The notes below the pieces were generated by a model. The model was not told the origin of the DNA and made no database searches. It saw only the letters and a program-made list of their open reading frames with translations. The position numbers and the translations under genes were made by a program. From assembly GCA_030618505.1 (NCBI GenBank), contig JAUXDF010000001.1, positions 1 through 39,793 on the forward strand: 39,793 nt of DNA, in the 5' to 3' direction. Source of the DNA: Spongiibacteraceae bacterium (GTDB taxonomy: Bacteria > Pseudomonadota > Gammaproteobacteria > Pseudomonadales > PIVM01). Positions 24,380-33,994 of the stretch are shown one piece after another (the first letter of the stretch is position 1; every line of letters starts with the position of its first letter).

Positions 24380-24754
24380 TTAAGACTTGGGTCGCTTAGT
24401 TCCATACTTGGAACGGCCTTGTTTGCGATCTGCCACACCAGAGGTGTCGAGGCTACCGCGAACAGTGTGATAACGCACACCAGGAAGGTCTTTAACACGA
24501 CCACCACGAATCAGAATGACACTGTGCTCCTGCAGGTTATGCCCTTCACCACCAATATAGGAGGTAACTTCATAACCGTTAGTCAGGCGCACACGGCATA
24601 CTTTACGCAGTGCTGAGTTTGGCTTTTTCGGTGTCGTAGTATACACACGAGTACATACCCCACGCCGCTGTGGACAGCTCTGCAGTGCAGGGACGTCACT
24701 TTTCGCCATTTTTCGCTTTCTAGGCTTACGAACCAACTGATTGATCGTTGCCAT
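24380..24754 (-). CDS. rpsL: 30S ribosomal protein S12
   Basis: S12 monitors decoding at the A site. The 124 residues equal E. coli and the sequence is nearly the same: MATINQLVRKPRKRKMAKSD, TTTPKKPNSALRKVCRVRLTNG and RVKDLPGVRYHTVRG. Lys43 and Lys88, whose changes give streptomycin resistance, and the Asp89 that RimO modifies are all in their wild-type form. It is the first gene of the str operon, about 100 nt downstream of the predicted promoter; a GGAG ribosome binding site directly follows a T-run. Confidence 0.99.
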   Translation of the reverse strand: MATINQLVRKPRKRKMAKSDVPALQSCPQRRGVCTRVYTTTPKKPNSALRKVCRVRLTNGYEVTSYIGGEGHNLQEHSVILIRGGRVKDLPGVRYHTVRGSLDTSGVADRKQGRSKYGTKRPKS

Positions 24755-24767
24755 CTAGTAAAACTCC

Positions 24768-24797
24768 AAAAAAATTAAGCCTTTAATCTCTAAAGGC
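24768..24797 (-). terminator. Attenuator-like hairpin in the rpsL leader
   Basis: On the minus strand GCCTTTA (24791-24797) pairs exactly with TAAAGGC (24779-24785) around a 5-nt loop and is followed by TTAA and then seven T (24768-24774), immediately before the rpsL GGAG site. This has the form of an intrinsic terminator lying between the str promoter and its first gene, so partial attenuation is possible. Confidence 0.5.
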
Positions 24798-24841
24798 ACA
24801 AACAAAAACGATGAACTTAACAACTCCACCGCACTTACTCC

Positions 24842-24880
24842 AAAAAATGTGGATGCGAAATTCTATAGATCACATCCACA
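24842..24880 (-). terminator. Intrinsic terminator of rpoBC overlapping the rpsL promoter
   Basis: TGTGGATG (24873-24880 on the minus strand) pairs exactly with CATCCACA (24848-24855) and is followed by six T (24842-24847). The loop is long (17 nt) and contains the rpsL -10 element. It lies about 60 bp after the rpoC stop and is the only terminator form in that spacer. Confidence 0.6.
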
Positions 24881-24888
24881 CTAGTCAA
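24860..24888 (-). promoter_or_regulatory. Sigma70 promoter of the str operon (rpsL)
   Basis: Minus strand -35 TTGACT (24883-24888), 17-bp spacer, -10 TAGAAT (24860-24865). The predicted start near 24853 lies about 100 nt before the rpsL ATG. The -10 falls in the loop and the start in the 3' arm of the terminator hairpin described separately. Confidence 0.8.
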
Positions 24889-24941
24889 GCATCAAGAGCA
24901 AGATCGGCTAAAATCAATCCTGCCTGGTCATCAACAGAGAC

Positions 24942-27900
24942 CTAAACGTTGGTTTTTAGCGCTTCTGTTAATGCCGCTTCAACATCACTGGCACTGACTG
25001 TTTCCGTTTCCACGGAATGCTGCTCTTCACGTTTGCGCTTTCGATCACTGTGATAGGCGAGACCTGTTCCCGCTGGAATCAAGCGACCAACAACCACATT
25101 CTCTTTCAGGCCACGCAAATAATCACGCTTGCCAGTTACCGCAGCTTCCGTCAGCACCCGAGTTGTTTCCTGGAAGGATGCCGCTGAAATAAAGCTTTCC
25201 GTTGCCAGCGAAGCCTTGGTAATACCGAGCAGTTCACGCTCGTATTTGGCGGGCACCTTGTCATCCTTTCTCAACTGCTCATTTTCGATTAATACCCGAA
25301 CATGCTCGGCCTGCTCGCCTTTAATAAAGCTTGAATCACCCGAGTCAGTTATCTCCACCTTGCGCAGCATCTGACGAACGATAACTTCAATATGCTTATC
25401 GTTAATTTTCACACCCTGCAGGCGGTAAACATCCTGAATCTCATTAGTAATGTACTTGGCGAGCTCTGGAATTCCTTTCAGACGAAGTATATCGTGGGGA
25501 ATTAATGGACCTTCCGATACGATCTCACCCTTTTCAACGTTTTCACCCTCGAATACGCTTAGAGTTCGCCATTTAGGAATCAAAGCCTCATAGTGATCAT
25601 TACCATTCGGCAACAACTTACCATCCGTTGGTGTAATCACCAGACGGCGCTTGCCCTTGGTCTCTTTACCAAAACTAACGGTACCGGATATTTCTGCCAG
25701 TATCGCAGGCTCTTTGGGCTTGCGTGCCTCAAACAAATCCGCAACCCGAGGCAAACCACCGGTAATATCACGAGTCTTGGAGCCTTCCTGAGGTATTCTA
25801 GCCAACACACCGCCGGCCTGAACCTCTGAGCCATCCTCAAGATTGATTAAGGCATTGGCAGGCAAAAAGTAGTGGGCAGGCATATTGGTTCCAGCGATAC
25901 AGAGCTCTTCACCCTTATCATCAACCAAAGAAATGGCTGGGCGCACGTCTTTACCCGCCGAAACCCTCTCTGCAGGATCAATTACCGATAAGCTGGACAA
26001 ACCGGTCAAGTCATCTGTCTGACGGCGGATGCTGATCCCTTCCTCCATACCACTAAAGCGAACCAAACCGGCCACCTCGGTAATAATCGGGTGAGTGTGT
26101 GGATCCCAGGTTGCAACAATAGCTCCCGCTTTTACTGCAGCATGATCTTTAACCTGAATTACCGCTCCATAAGGCAATTTATAGCGCTCTTTCTCCCTAC
26201 CGTCTGCAGCAGCAATGGAAAGCTCACCTGAGCGGGATACCGCTACCAACTTACCAGACTCCTGCTCAACAAATTTAAGGTTATGCAGACGCACTGTACC
26301 GTCTTGCTTAATCTGAATGCTGTCCGCCGCTGTCGCTCTCGATGCAGCACCACCGATATGGAAGGTACGCATAGTAAGCTGAGTACCCGGCTCACCAATC
26401 GACTGAGCCGCCATAACACCAATAGATTCACCTACACCCACTTCATGTCCGCGCGCCAGGTCTCGGCCATAACACTTTGAACAAATACCATGATGGGTTT
26501 CACAGGTAATCGCTGAGCGCACTACCAATTCATCAATACCCATTTCTTCAACTTGACCGATCCAGGCCTCATCAATCATGGTGCCAGCGCTAATCGCCAC
26601 CTTCTTGCTACCTGGCATCAGCACGTCTCTGGCAATGTTACGACCCAGAATACGATCACCCAGTGTTTCGATAATGTCGCCACCTTCTATAACCGGCGTC
26701 ATTAATAGGCCCTCTTGCGTACCACAGTCAAAATCGGTAATAACCAGATCCTGGGCAACATCAACCAAACGGCGGGTCAAATACCCGGAGTTTGCTGTTT
26801 TAAGAGCGGTATCAGCCAAACCCTTACGAGCACCGTGAGTGGATATAAAGTACTGCAGTACATTTAGACCTTCGCGGAAGTTTGCGGTGATTGGCGTCTC
26901 GATAATGGAGCCATCAGGCTTGGCCATCAAGCCACGCATACCCGCAAGCTGACGAATCTGCGCAGGGGAACCCCGCGCACCGGAGTCAGCATAGATATAA
27001 ACCGAGTTAAAGGATTCCTGCTCCTCCTCCTCACCATCACGATTTATCACCGGTTCTGTGGAAAGGCCATCCATCATCGCTTTCGCAACAAGATCATTGG
27101 CACGAGACCAAATATCGATAACCTTGTTGTATTTCTCGCCCTGAGTTACCAGGCCGGAGGAGTACTGCCTCTCAATATCGATAACCTCTTCGTCAGCCTC
27201 ACCAATGATCGTCGCCTTCTCCTTGGGGATAACAAAATCATTAACACCGATGGAGGAGCCCGAACGAGTTGAATATTCAAAACCGGTATACATCAGCTGG
27301 TCAGCAAAAATAACCGTAGCCTTCAAACCTACCTTACGATAACACTCGTTAAGGACGTGGGAGATAGCTTTTTTGGTCATTGCTCTGTTGATCAGAGAAA
27401 AAGGTAAGCCTCTTGGCACGACATTCCAAAACAGCACACGCCCTACCGTGGTATCGATAATACTGATCGTGGTTTTTTCTTCACCATCTTCAAGTATCTC
27501 TACTTCGCTTATTCGCACTTTTACTCTGGCCTGGAGATGAGCCTGCTTGGTGACATAAGCTCGATGCACTTCCTTAATATCGGCAAATACCATTGCCTCG
27601 CCCTTGGCATTAACACGAGAGCGAGTCATCCAATAAAGACCCAAGACCACATCCTGCGAAGGAACAATAATTGGTTCACCGTTGGCAGGCGAAAGAATAT
27701 TGTTAGTGGACATCATCAGCGCACGCGCTTCAAGTTGCGCCTCTATCGTCAGCGGTACGTGTACCGCCATCTGATCGCCATCAAAGTCGGCGTTATACGC
27801 GGCACAAACCAGCGGATGAAGCTGAATCGCTTTACCTTCAATAAGCACTGGCTCAAAGGCCTGAATGCCCAAGCGGTGAAGTGTGGGCGCTCGGTTAAGC

Positions 27901-29165
27901 ATAACTGGATGCTCTCGAATCACCTCGGCGAGAATATCCCAAACCTCTGGAGGCTCACGCTCGACCATTTTCTTGGCGGCCTTGATAGTGGTCGCTAAAC
28001 CACGATGCTCCAGCTTGCCAAAGATAAAAGGCTTAAATAACTCCAGTGCCATTTTTTTAGGCAAACCACATTGATGCAAACGCAGGGTAGGACCAACCAC
28101 GATAACAGAACGGCCGGAATAGTCGACTCGCTTACCCAGCAAGTTCTGACGGAAACGCCCCTGCTTACCTTTGATCATGTCGGCGAGCGATTTTAATGGG
28201 CGCTTGTTAGAACCAGTAATAGCACGGCCACGACGGCCATTATCCAACAGCGCATCAACAGATTCCTGCAGCATACGCTTTTCGTTACGGACAATAATAT
28301 CCGGCGCACTCAAATCAAGCAGGCGCTTCAAACGGTTATTGCGGTTTATAACCCGACGATACAGATCATTAAGGTCAGAGGTCGCAAAGCGTCCACCGTC
28401 CAGAGGCACCAGCGGGCGCAAATCTGGCGGCAATACGGGCAAGGCATTTAAGACCATCCACTCGGGCTTATTGCCCGAGGATAGAAACGCTTCAACCAGC
28501 TTTAAGCGTTTTGACAATTTTTTGATTTTGGTTTCGGAATTTGTCTGCGGGATTTCTTCGCGGAGGATATTAATCTCTTCCGCAAGATCGATCTGACCCA
28601 TTAAATCCTGAACCGCCTCAGCACCCATTTTGGCAACAAAATCATCACCAAACTCTTCAACAGCTTCGTAATATTGCTCGTCATTCAGCAACTGGCCTTT
28701 CTCAAGAGTGGTCATGCCTGGATCAATAACAACATAGGACTCAAAATAAAGAATCCGCTCAATATCCCTCAAGGTCATATCAAGCAACAAACCAATGCGC
28801 GATGGCAGTGATTTCAAAAACCAAATATGGGCTACCGGGCTAGCTAGCTCAATATGCCCCATACGATCTCGTCGTACTTTTGCCAGCGCAACTTCAACAC
28901 CGCACTTTTCACAGATAACACCACGGTGCTTCAGGCGTTTGTATTTCCCACACAAACACTCATAGTCCTTTACTGGACCAAAAATTTTCGCACAGAATAA
29001 ACCGTCCCTTTCTGGCTTAAAGGTTCGGTAGTTAATTGTCTCCGGCTTTTTAACTTCACCGTATGACCATGAGCGAACCAGTTCTGGCGAAGCCAAACCA
29101 ATTCGTATTGAATCAAACTCTTCTGTTTGTCCCTGGGACTTGAGCAGGTTCAGTAAGTCTTTCAA
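24942..29165 (-). CDS. rpoC: DNA-directed RNA polymerase subunit beta'
   Basis: Beta' carries the catalytic magnesium site and part of the DNA clamp. Zinc ligands Cys70, Cys72, Cys85 and Cys88 (ECLCGKYKRLKHRGVICEKCG) are at the E. coli positions; the active-site NADFDGDQM is near residue 460; the second zinc site TCETHHGICSKCYGRDLARG is in the C-terminal half. The longest open frame starts at an ATG at 29207, but the extra 14 residues match nothing in the family. A TTG at 29163-29165 follows GGAGGA at good spacing and gives (M)KDLLNLLKSQGQ, with 1407 residues as in E. coli, so TTG is chosen. The tail is divergent and contains VETETVSASDVEAAL. Confidence 0.98.
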   Translation of the reverse strand: MKDLLNLLKSQGQTEEFDSIRIGLASPELVRSWSYGEVKKPETINYRTFKPERDGLFCAKIFGPVKDYECLCGKYKRLKHRGVICEKCGVEVALAKVRRDRMGHIELASPVAHIWFLKSLPSRIGLLLDMTLRDIERILYFESYVVIDPGMTTLEKGQLLNDEQYYEAVEEFGDDFVAKMGAEAVQDLMGQIDLAEEINILREEIPQTNSETKIKKLSKRLKLVEAFLSSGNKPEWMVLNALPVLPPDLRPLVPLDGGRFATSDLNDLYRRVINRNNRLKRLLDLSAPDIIVRNEKRMLQESVDALLDNGRRGRAITGSNKRPLKSLADMIKGKQGRFRQNLLGKRVDYSGRSVIVVGPTLRLHQCGLPKKMALELFKPFIFGKLEHRGLATTIKAAKKMVEREPPEVWDILAEVIREHPVMLNRAPTLHRLGIQAFEPVLIEGKAIQLHPLVCAAYNADFDGDQMAVHVPLTIEAQLEARALMMSTNNILSPANGEPIIVPSQDVVLGLYWMTRSRVNAKGEAMVFADIKEVHRAYVTKQAHLQARVKVRISEVEILEDGEEKTTISIIDTTVGRVLFWNVVPRGLPFSLINRAMTKKAISHVLNECYRKVGLKATVIFADQLMYTGFEYSTRSGSSIGVNDFVIPKEKATIIGEADEEVIDIERQYSSGLVTQGEKYNKVIDIWSRANDLVAKAMMDGLSTEPVINRDGEEEEQESFNSVYIYADSGARGSPAQIRQLAGMRGLMAKPDGSIIETPITANFREGLNVLQYFISTHGARKGLADTALKTANSGYLTRRLVDVAQDLVITDFDCGTQEGLLMTPVIEGGDIIETLGDRILGRNIARDVLMPGSKKVAISAGTMIDEAWIGQVEEMGIDELVVRSAITCETHHGICSKCYGRDLARGHEVGVGESIGVMAAQSIGEPGTQLTMRTFHIGGAASRATAADSIQIKQDGTVRLHNLKFVEQESGKLVAVSRSGELSIAAADGREKERYKLPYGAVIQVKDHAAVKAGAIVATWDPHTHPIITEVAGLVRFSGMEEGISIRRQTDDLTGLSSLSVIDPAERVSAGKDVRPAISLVDDKGEELCIAGTNMPAHYFLPANALINLEDGSEVQAGGVLARIPQEGSKTRDITGGLPRVADLFEARKPKEPAILAEISGTVSFGKETKGKRRLVITPTDGKLLPNGNDHYEALIPKWRTLSVFEGENVEKGEIVSEGPLIPHDILRLKGIPELAKYITNEIQDVYRLQGVKINDKHIEVIVRQMLRKVEITDSGDSSFIKGEQAEHVRVLIENEQLRKDDKVPAKYERELLGITKASLATESFISAASFQETTRVLTEAAVTGKRDYLRGLKENVVVGRLIPAGTGLAYHSDRKRKREEQHSVETETVSASDVEAALTEALKTNV

Positions 29166-29192
29166 GGCCAATCCTCCGCATGCTGCGTTAGC

Positions 29193-29214
29193 GTGATGGG
29201 CAAACACCCATCAC
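29193..29214 (-). other. Perfect hairpin in the rpoB-rpoC spacer
   Basis: GTGATGGG (29207-29214 on the minus strand) pairs exactly with CCCATCAC (29193-29200) around a 6-nt loop, about 15 nt before the rpoC ribosome binding site. There is no T-run, so it is not a terminator; a role in mRNA stability or translational coupling is possible. Confidence 0.55.
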
Positions 29215-29258
29215 CTTAAACTTTGTTGTTGTGGTAATAACTACCTAGCTTTTCGCCA

Positions 29259-32200
29259 CTACTCTTGATCCAGCTCCATATCGATCCCCAGCGAGCGAAT
29301 CTCTTTCAATAACACATTAAAAGATTCAGGCATGCCAGGCTCCATACGGTGATCGCCATCAACAATGTTCTTGTACATTTTGGTACGACCGTTTACGTCA
29401 TCCGACTTAACGGTCAACATCTCTTGCAGGGTATAGGCAGCACCGTAAGCTTCCAGCGCCCACACTTCCATCTCCCCGAAACGCTGGCCACCAAACTGCG
29501 CTTTACCACCCAAAGGCTGCTGGGTAACCAGACTGTAAGAGCCGGTTGAACGCGCATGCATCTTGTCATCAACAAGGTGGTTCAGCTTAAGTATGTACAT
29601 GTAGCCAACCGTCACGGGACGATCAAATTGATCACCAGTGCGGCCATCGTACAAGGTCATTTGACCACTTTCCGGCAGATCCGCCAGCTTTAACAGTTTC
29701 TTGATATCAGACTCTGCAGCTCCATCAAACACCGGAGTTGCCATCGGCACGCCGTCTTTGAGGTTTGATGCCAGCTCGAGAATGTCTTTATCACTGAAAC
29801 TATCAAGATCTTCCTGCTTGGCGGCGTCTTTGTTATACACCGCCGCCAGGAATTTTCTCACTTCGGCAATAGTGCGTTGCTCACGAAGCATGAGATCAAT
29901 TTTTTCACCCAGGCCTTTTGCTGCCAAGCCAAGGTGAGTTTCAAGAACCTGACCAACGTTCATCCGTGACGGCACACCCAGTGGGTTAAGCACGATATCT
30001 ACCGGTACACCCTGCTCGTTATAGGGCATATCTTCGACAGGCATAATGACGGAAATAACACCTTTGTTACCATGACGTCCAGCCATCTTGTCACCGGGCT
30101 GAATACGTCGCTTGATTGCCAAATAAACTTTCACAATCTTCAATACGCCAGGTGCCAGATCGTCGCCACTTTGCAGTTTTTTCTTTTTGCTCTCAAAACG
30201 CTTGTCCAGCTCTTCCCGGTACTCGTTAAGCTGCTTTTCAGCGGCATCCAGCTCATCATTCAGAGCGTCATCATCCATACGGATTTTAAACCACTGCTCG
30301 GCTTCAAGTGCCTGCAAAAACTCTGCACTAAGCACCTCGCCCTTCGTCAAACCAGCACCACTTTTGGCTTTTTTACCTTCAAGGTGCCTGGCCAACAATG
30401 CGTAGGTTGCAGACTCAACGATGCGATACTCCTCATTAAGATCCTTACGGAAATCATTAAGCTGAGTTTTTTCAATATCCAGCGCACGCTGATCTTTCTC
30501 AAGACCGTCGCGGGTAAATACCTGCACGTCGATAACCGTTCCTTTGGTGCTGGTAGGGACTCGCTGGGAGGTATCTTTTACATCAGAAGCTTTTTCACCA
30601 AAGATCGCGCGCAATAGTTTTTCTTCTGGCGTCAGTTGTGTCTCGCCTTTTGGCGTCACCTTACCAACGAGAATATCACCTGGGCCAACCTCGGCTCCGA
30701 TATAAACAATACCGGACTCATCCAGTTTACTCAGTGCACCCTCACCCACGTTAGGAATATCCGCAGTAATTTCTTCTGCTCCTAGCTTGGTGTCGCGCGC
30801 AATACAGGTCAATTCCTGAATATGGATGGTGGTAAATCGGTCTTCTTTTACAACGCGCTCGGAAACAAGAATCGAATCCTCAAAGTTGTAACCATTCCAG
30901 GGCATAAACGCGATGCGCATGTTCTGTCCGAGTGCCAACTCTCCCATATCAACCGAAGGGCCATCGGCAAGTATATCGCCGCGGGTTACAGTTTCACCCT
31001 CGCGAACCAGGGAACGCTGATTAATACAGGTATTTTGGTTAGACCGGGTATATTTCACCAAGTTGTAGATATCAACCGGTGAATCGCCTTGGGCAACCTC
31101 ATCATTCGCTACTCGCACTACGATTCTGGCGGCATCAACACTGTCAATAACACCACCGCGATGAGCAACCACACAAACGCCCGAATCCTGGGCTACGGTA
31201 CGCTCAACACCGGTACCAACCAAAGGTTTCTGGGCAATCAGCGTAGGTACTGCCTGGCGCTGCATGTTTGAACCCATCAATGCACGGTTAGCATCATCAT
31301 GCTCGAGAAAAGGGATAAGTGAGGCAGCAACAGATACAACCTGCTTGGGCGACACATCCATATACTCGACTTTGTCCGGGCTATGTACTGTAAATTCATT
31401 TTGATTTCTTACTGCAACCAACTCATCAACCAGTTTATTTTTGCCGTCTATAGCAGCAGATGCCTGGGCAATAACAAATTCTGATTCGTTAATAGCAGAT
31501 AGATATTCGATTTCATTGGTAACGACACCATCGACAACTTTACGATAGGGGCTTTCCAGAAAACCGTAGTCATTGGCACGAGCAAAACTGGCCAATGAGT
31601 TAATCAAACCGATGTTCGGCCCTTCAGGTGTTTCAATAGGGCAAACACGGCCATAATGTGTTGGATGCACATCTCGCACCTCAAAGCCAGCACGCTCGCG
31701 CGTCAAACCACCTGGCCCCAATGCCGAAACACGACGCTTATGGGTCACTTCTGACAAGGGATTGTTCTGATCCATAAATTGAGAAAGCTGACTGGAGCCG
31801 AAAAACTCTTTAATCGCCGCAGCAACCGGTTTGGCATTGATCATATCCTGAGGCATTAGGCCCTCGGACTCAGCCATACTCAGACGCTCTTTAACGGCAC
31901 GCTCAACACGTACCAAACCTACACGGAACTGATTCTCCGCCATTTCACCCACTGAGCGAACACGACGGTTACCCAGGTGATCGATATCATCAACTACACC
32001 CTTACCGTTGCGAATGCCGACCAGTTGTTTGAGCACATCGACGATGTCCTCTTTGCTTAATACGCCCTCTCCTTCAATCGCATCACGACCCAGACGACGG
32101 TTGAACTTCATTCGACCAACACCTGAGAGATCATAACGCTCTGGAGAAAAGAACAAGTTCTGGAACAGGTTTTCTGCGGACTCCTTGGTAGGTGGCTCGC

Positions 32201-33332
32201 CCGGTCTCATCATTCGATAGATTTCTACCAGAGCTTCAAGCTTATCGCGAGTTGCGTCGCTGCGCAGGGTATCGGATATAAAAGGTCCACAATCAAGCTC
32301 ATTGGTATACAGCGTCTCGATATCCTTGATCTTGTTCTCTGCCAATACCGCAAGCACTTCTTCGGTTAGCTCGGTGTTCGATTCAAACAATAGCTCGCCG
32401 GTTTCTTTATTCACCAGATCCTTAGCCAAAGCACGGCCGAGAACATATTCAAGCGGCACAGTAAGCTTGGTGATTTTGGATTTTTCCAGCTCACGGATAT
32501 GGCGAGCTGTAATACGACGCCCTTGCTCTACAACAACTGCGCCTTTTTTGCCAATAATATCAAAGGCTGCAACTTCACCCCGAAGGCGCTCTGGAACCAA
32601 GTCCAGCAAATACTCTTCGCCTTTGATATGGAAAGTATTGGTTTCATAAAACATTTCGAGTATTGCCTCTGAGCTATACTCGAGTGCTTTCAACAATATT
32701 GTCGCGGGTAATTTACGGCGCCGATCAATACGGACAAAAACCAGATCTTTGGGATCAAACTCGAAGTCGAGCCATGAACCACGGTAAGGAATAACTCGGG
32801 CAGAATAAAGGAGCTTGCCAGAGGAGTGTGTTTTGCCTTTATCATGATCAAAGAACACACCAGGTGAGCGATGCAACTGGGATACAATAACCCGCTCGGT
32901 ACCATTGATAACGAAGGTACCATTGTCAGTCATCAAGGGAATTTCACCCATGTAGACTTCTTGCTCTTTAATATCTTTAATCGTTTTGTTCGCAGACTCT
33001 TTATCATAAATAATCAAGCGAACCTTAACGCGTAAGGCAACTGCGTAGGTAACACCGCGCAACTGACATTCAGCTACATCAAATACCGGTTCACCCAGCC
33101 TGTAACTGACATATTCGAGAGCAGCATTACCCGAATAACTTACTATAGGAAACACAGATTTAAATGCCGCGTGAAGACCAATATCGTTACGGTCTTCAGG
33201 AGCAATACCATCCTGGGTAAATTTCTTGTAGGAATCCAACTGAATCGCCAAAAGATAAGGTACATCCATCACTTGCGTGAATTTACCAAAATCCTTGCGA
33301 ATGCGTTTTTTCTCAGTATATGAGTAAGCCAT
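29259..33332 (-). CDS. rpoB: DNA-directed RNA polymerase subunit beta
   Basis: Beta forms the other half of the catalytic cleft and binds rifampicin. The frame opens at an ATG at 33356, but the ATG at 33330-33332 has GGGGAG at proper spacing and gives MAYSYTEKKRIRKDFGKF, the family start, so the protein has 1357 residues (1342 in E. coli). The rifampicin region FFGSSQLSQFMDQNNPLSE...THKRRVSALGPGG is wild type; its Asp is residue 521, equal to E. coli 516. The C-terminus has GGKAQFGGQRFGEMEVWALEAYGAAYTLQEML. The region following TRDGLEKDQRALDIEKTQ diverges from E. coli, as is common in this lineage-specific part. Confidence 0.99.
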   Translation of the reverse strand: MAYSYTEKKRIRKDFGKFTQVMDVPYLLAIQLDSYKKFTQDGIAPEDRNDIGLHAAFKSVFPIVSYSGNAALEYVSYRLGEPVFDVAECQLRGVTYAVALRVKVRLIIYDKESANKTIKDIKEQEVYMGEIPLMTDNGTFVINGTERVIVSQLHRSPGVFFDHDKGKTHSSGKLLYSARVIPYRGSWLDFEFDPKDLVFVRIDRRRKLPATILLKALEYSSEAILEMFYETNTFHIKGEEYLLDLVPERLRGEVAAFDIIGKKGAVVVEQGRRITARHIRELEKSKITKLTVPLEYVLGRALAKDLVNKETGELLFESNTELTEEVLAVLAENKIKDIETLYTNELDCGPFISDTLRSDATRDKLEALVEIYRMMRPGEPPTKESAENLFQNLFFSPERYDLSGVGRMKFNRRLGRDAIEGEGVLSKEDIVDVLKQLVGIRNGKGVVDDIDHLGNRRVRSVGEMAENQFRVGLVRVERAVKERLSMAESEGLMPQDMINAKPVAAAIKEFFGSSQLSQFMDQNNPLSEVTHKRRVSALGPGGLTRERAGFEVRDVHPTHYGRVCPIETPEGPNIGLINSLASFARANDYGFLESPYRKVVDGVVTNEIEYLSAINESEFVIAQASAAIDGKNKLVDELVAVRNQNEFTVHSPDKVEYMDVSPKQVVSVAASLIPFLEHDDANRALMGSNMQRQAVPTLIAQKPLVGTGVERTVAQDSGVCVVAHRGGVIDSVDAARIVVRVANDEVAQGDSPVDIYNLVKYTRSNQNTCINQRSLVREGETVTRGDILADGPSVDMGELALGQNMRIAFMPWNGYNFEDSILVSERVVKEDRFTTIHIQELTCIARDTKLGAEEITADIPNVGEGALSKLDESGIVYIGAEVGPGDILVGKVTPKGETQLTPEEKLLRAIFGEKASDVKDTSQRVPTSTKGTVIDVQVFTRDGLEKDQRALDIEKTQLNDFRKDLNEEYRIVESATYALLARHLEGKKAKSGAGLTKGEVLSAEFLQALEAEQWFKIRMDDDALNDELDAAEKQLNEYREELDKRFESKKKKLQSGDDLAPGVLKIVKVYLAIKRRIQPGDKMAGRHGNKGVISVIMPVEDMPYNEQGVPVDIVLNPLGVPSRMNVGQVLETHLGLAAKGLGEKIDLMLREQRTIAEVRKFLAAVYNKDAAKQEDLDSFSDKDILELASNLKDGVPMATPVFDGAAESDIKKLLKLADLPESGQMTLYDGRTGDQFDRPVTVGYMYILKLNHLVDDKMHARSTGSYSLVTQQPLGGKAQFGGQRFGEMEVWALEAYGAAYTLQEMLTVKSDDVNGRTKMYKNIVDGDHRMEPGMPESFNVLLKEIRSLGIDMELDQE

Positions 33333-33366
33333 CAGCACTCCCCGATGTTCGTTCACAGACAGAGCT

Positions 33367-33383
33367 GCCTTAACGCCTAAGGC
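33367..33383 (-). other. Small hairpin before rpoB
   Basis: GCCTTA (33378-33383 on the minus strand) pairs with TAAGGC (33367-33372) around GGCGT. It has no T-run and lies about 35 nt before the chosen rpoB start. In E. coli an RNase III processing site occurs in this spacer; a similar role is only a guess. Confidence 0.4.
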
Positions 33384-33471
33384 CGGAACTCTGTTCTGTT
33401 TTGCGGTGTTAGTAATCTTTCATTGCCGTATTTACGATCAACAGGTAACGAGCAAACCTGCGCAGAAACAG

Positions 33472-33506
33472 AAAAAGGCTGTCGGGAAAATCACCCTCCA
33501 GCCTTT
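33472..33506 (-). terminator. Attenuator between rplL and rpoB
   Basis: AAAGGCTG (33499-33506 region on the minus strand) pairs with CAGCCTTT (33474-33481), with an inner GGG/CCC pairing, and is followed by a short T-run (TTTTTC). It lies about 40 nt after the rplL stop. E. coli has a partial terminator at the same place that lowers rpoBC expression relative to rplJL; the same role is likely here. Confidence 0.8.
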
Positions 33507-33543
33507 CGTTCAGCTTGGAAAAAATCCAGCAAAACTGTCGAAA

Positions 33544-33921
33544 TTACTTAATCTCAACAGATGCGCCAGCTTCTTCAAGCTGCTTTTTGGTCTCTTCTGC
33601 TTCTTCTTTAGATACACCTTCTTTTACTGGTGAAGGGGCACCGTCAACCACAGCCTTTGCTTCTTTCAAGCCCAAACCGGTGATTGCACGTACTGCTTTA
33701 ATGGCGTTTACTTTCTTCTCGCCAGGACCAGTCAGTATTACATCAAACTCGGTTTGCTCCTCAGCAGCAGCTTCACCACCGCCAGCAGCAGGTGCAGCAG
33801 CAGCAACAGCGGCAGCAGCAGTAACACCGAATTTCTCTTCCATTGCTTCAATAAGCTCGACAACTTCCATTACGCTCATTTCTGCAATTGCATTTAATAT
33901 ATCGTCTTTAGACAGAGCCAT
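33544..33921 (-). CDS. rplL: 50S ribosomal protein L7/L12
   Basis: L7/L12 forms the multi-copy stalk that recruits translational GTPases. The 125 residues (121 in E. coli) have an N-terminal dimer domain (MALSKDDILNAIAEMSVMEVVELIEAMEEKFG), an Ala/Gly-rich hinge (AAAAVAAAAPAAGGGEAAAEEQ) and the C-terminal domain EFDVILTGPGEKKVNAIKAVRAITGLGLKEAKAVVDGAP. It lies 73 bp after rplJ and before the attenuator. Confidence 0.99.
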   Translation of the reverse strand: MALSKDDILNAIAEMSVMEVVELIEAMEEKFGVTAAAAVAAAAPAAGGGEAAAEEQTEFDVILTGPGEKKVNAIKAVRAITGLGLKEAKAVVDGAPSPVKEGVSKEEAEETKKQLEEAGASVEIK

Positions 33922-33994
33922 TTTTAAACTCTCCTGAAATGTTGGATTTAACCAATACCTAATTTTAATACCGCGTGTTTATAGTCAAACTAAA

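Noticed and set aside
29259..33332. Possible rifampicin-resistance allele in rpoB
   Set aside because: All common resistance positions carry the wild-type residue. rpsL Lys43 and Lys88 are also wild type.
33332..33356. Upstream ATG start for rpoB
   Set aside because: The extra eight residues are not family-like and the downstream ATG has the better ribosome binding site.
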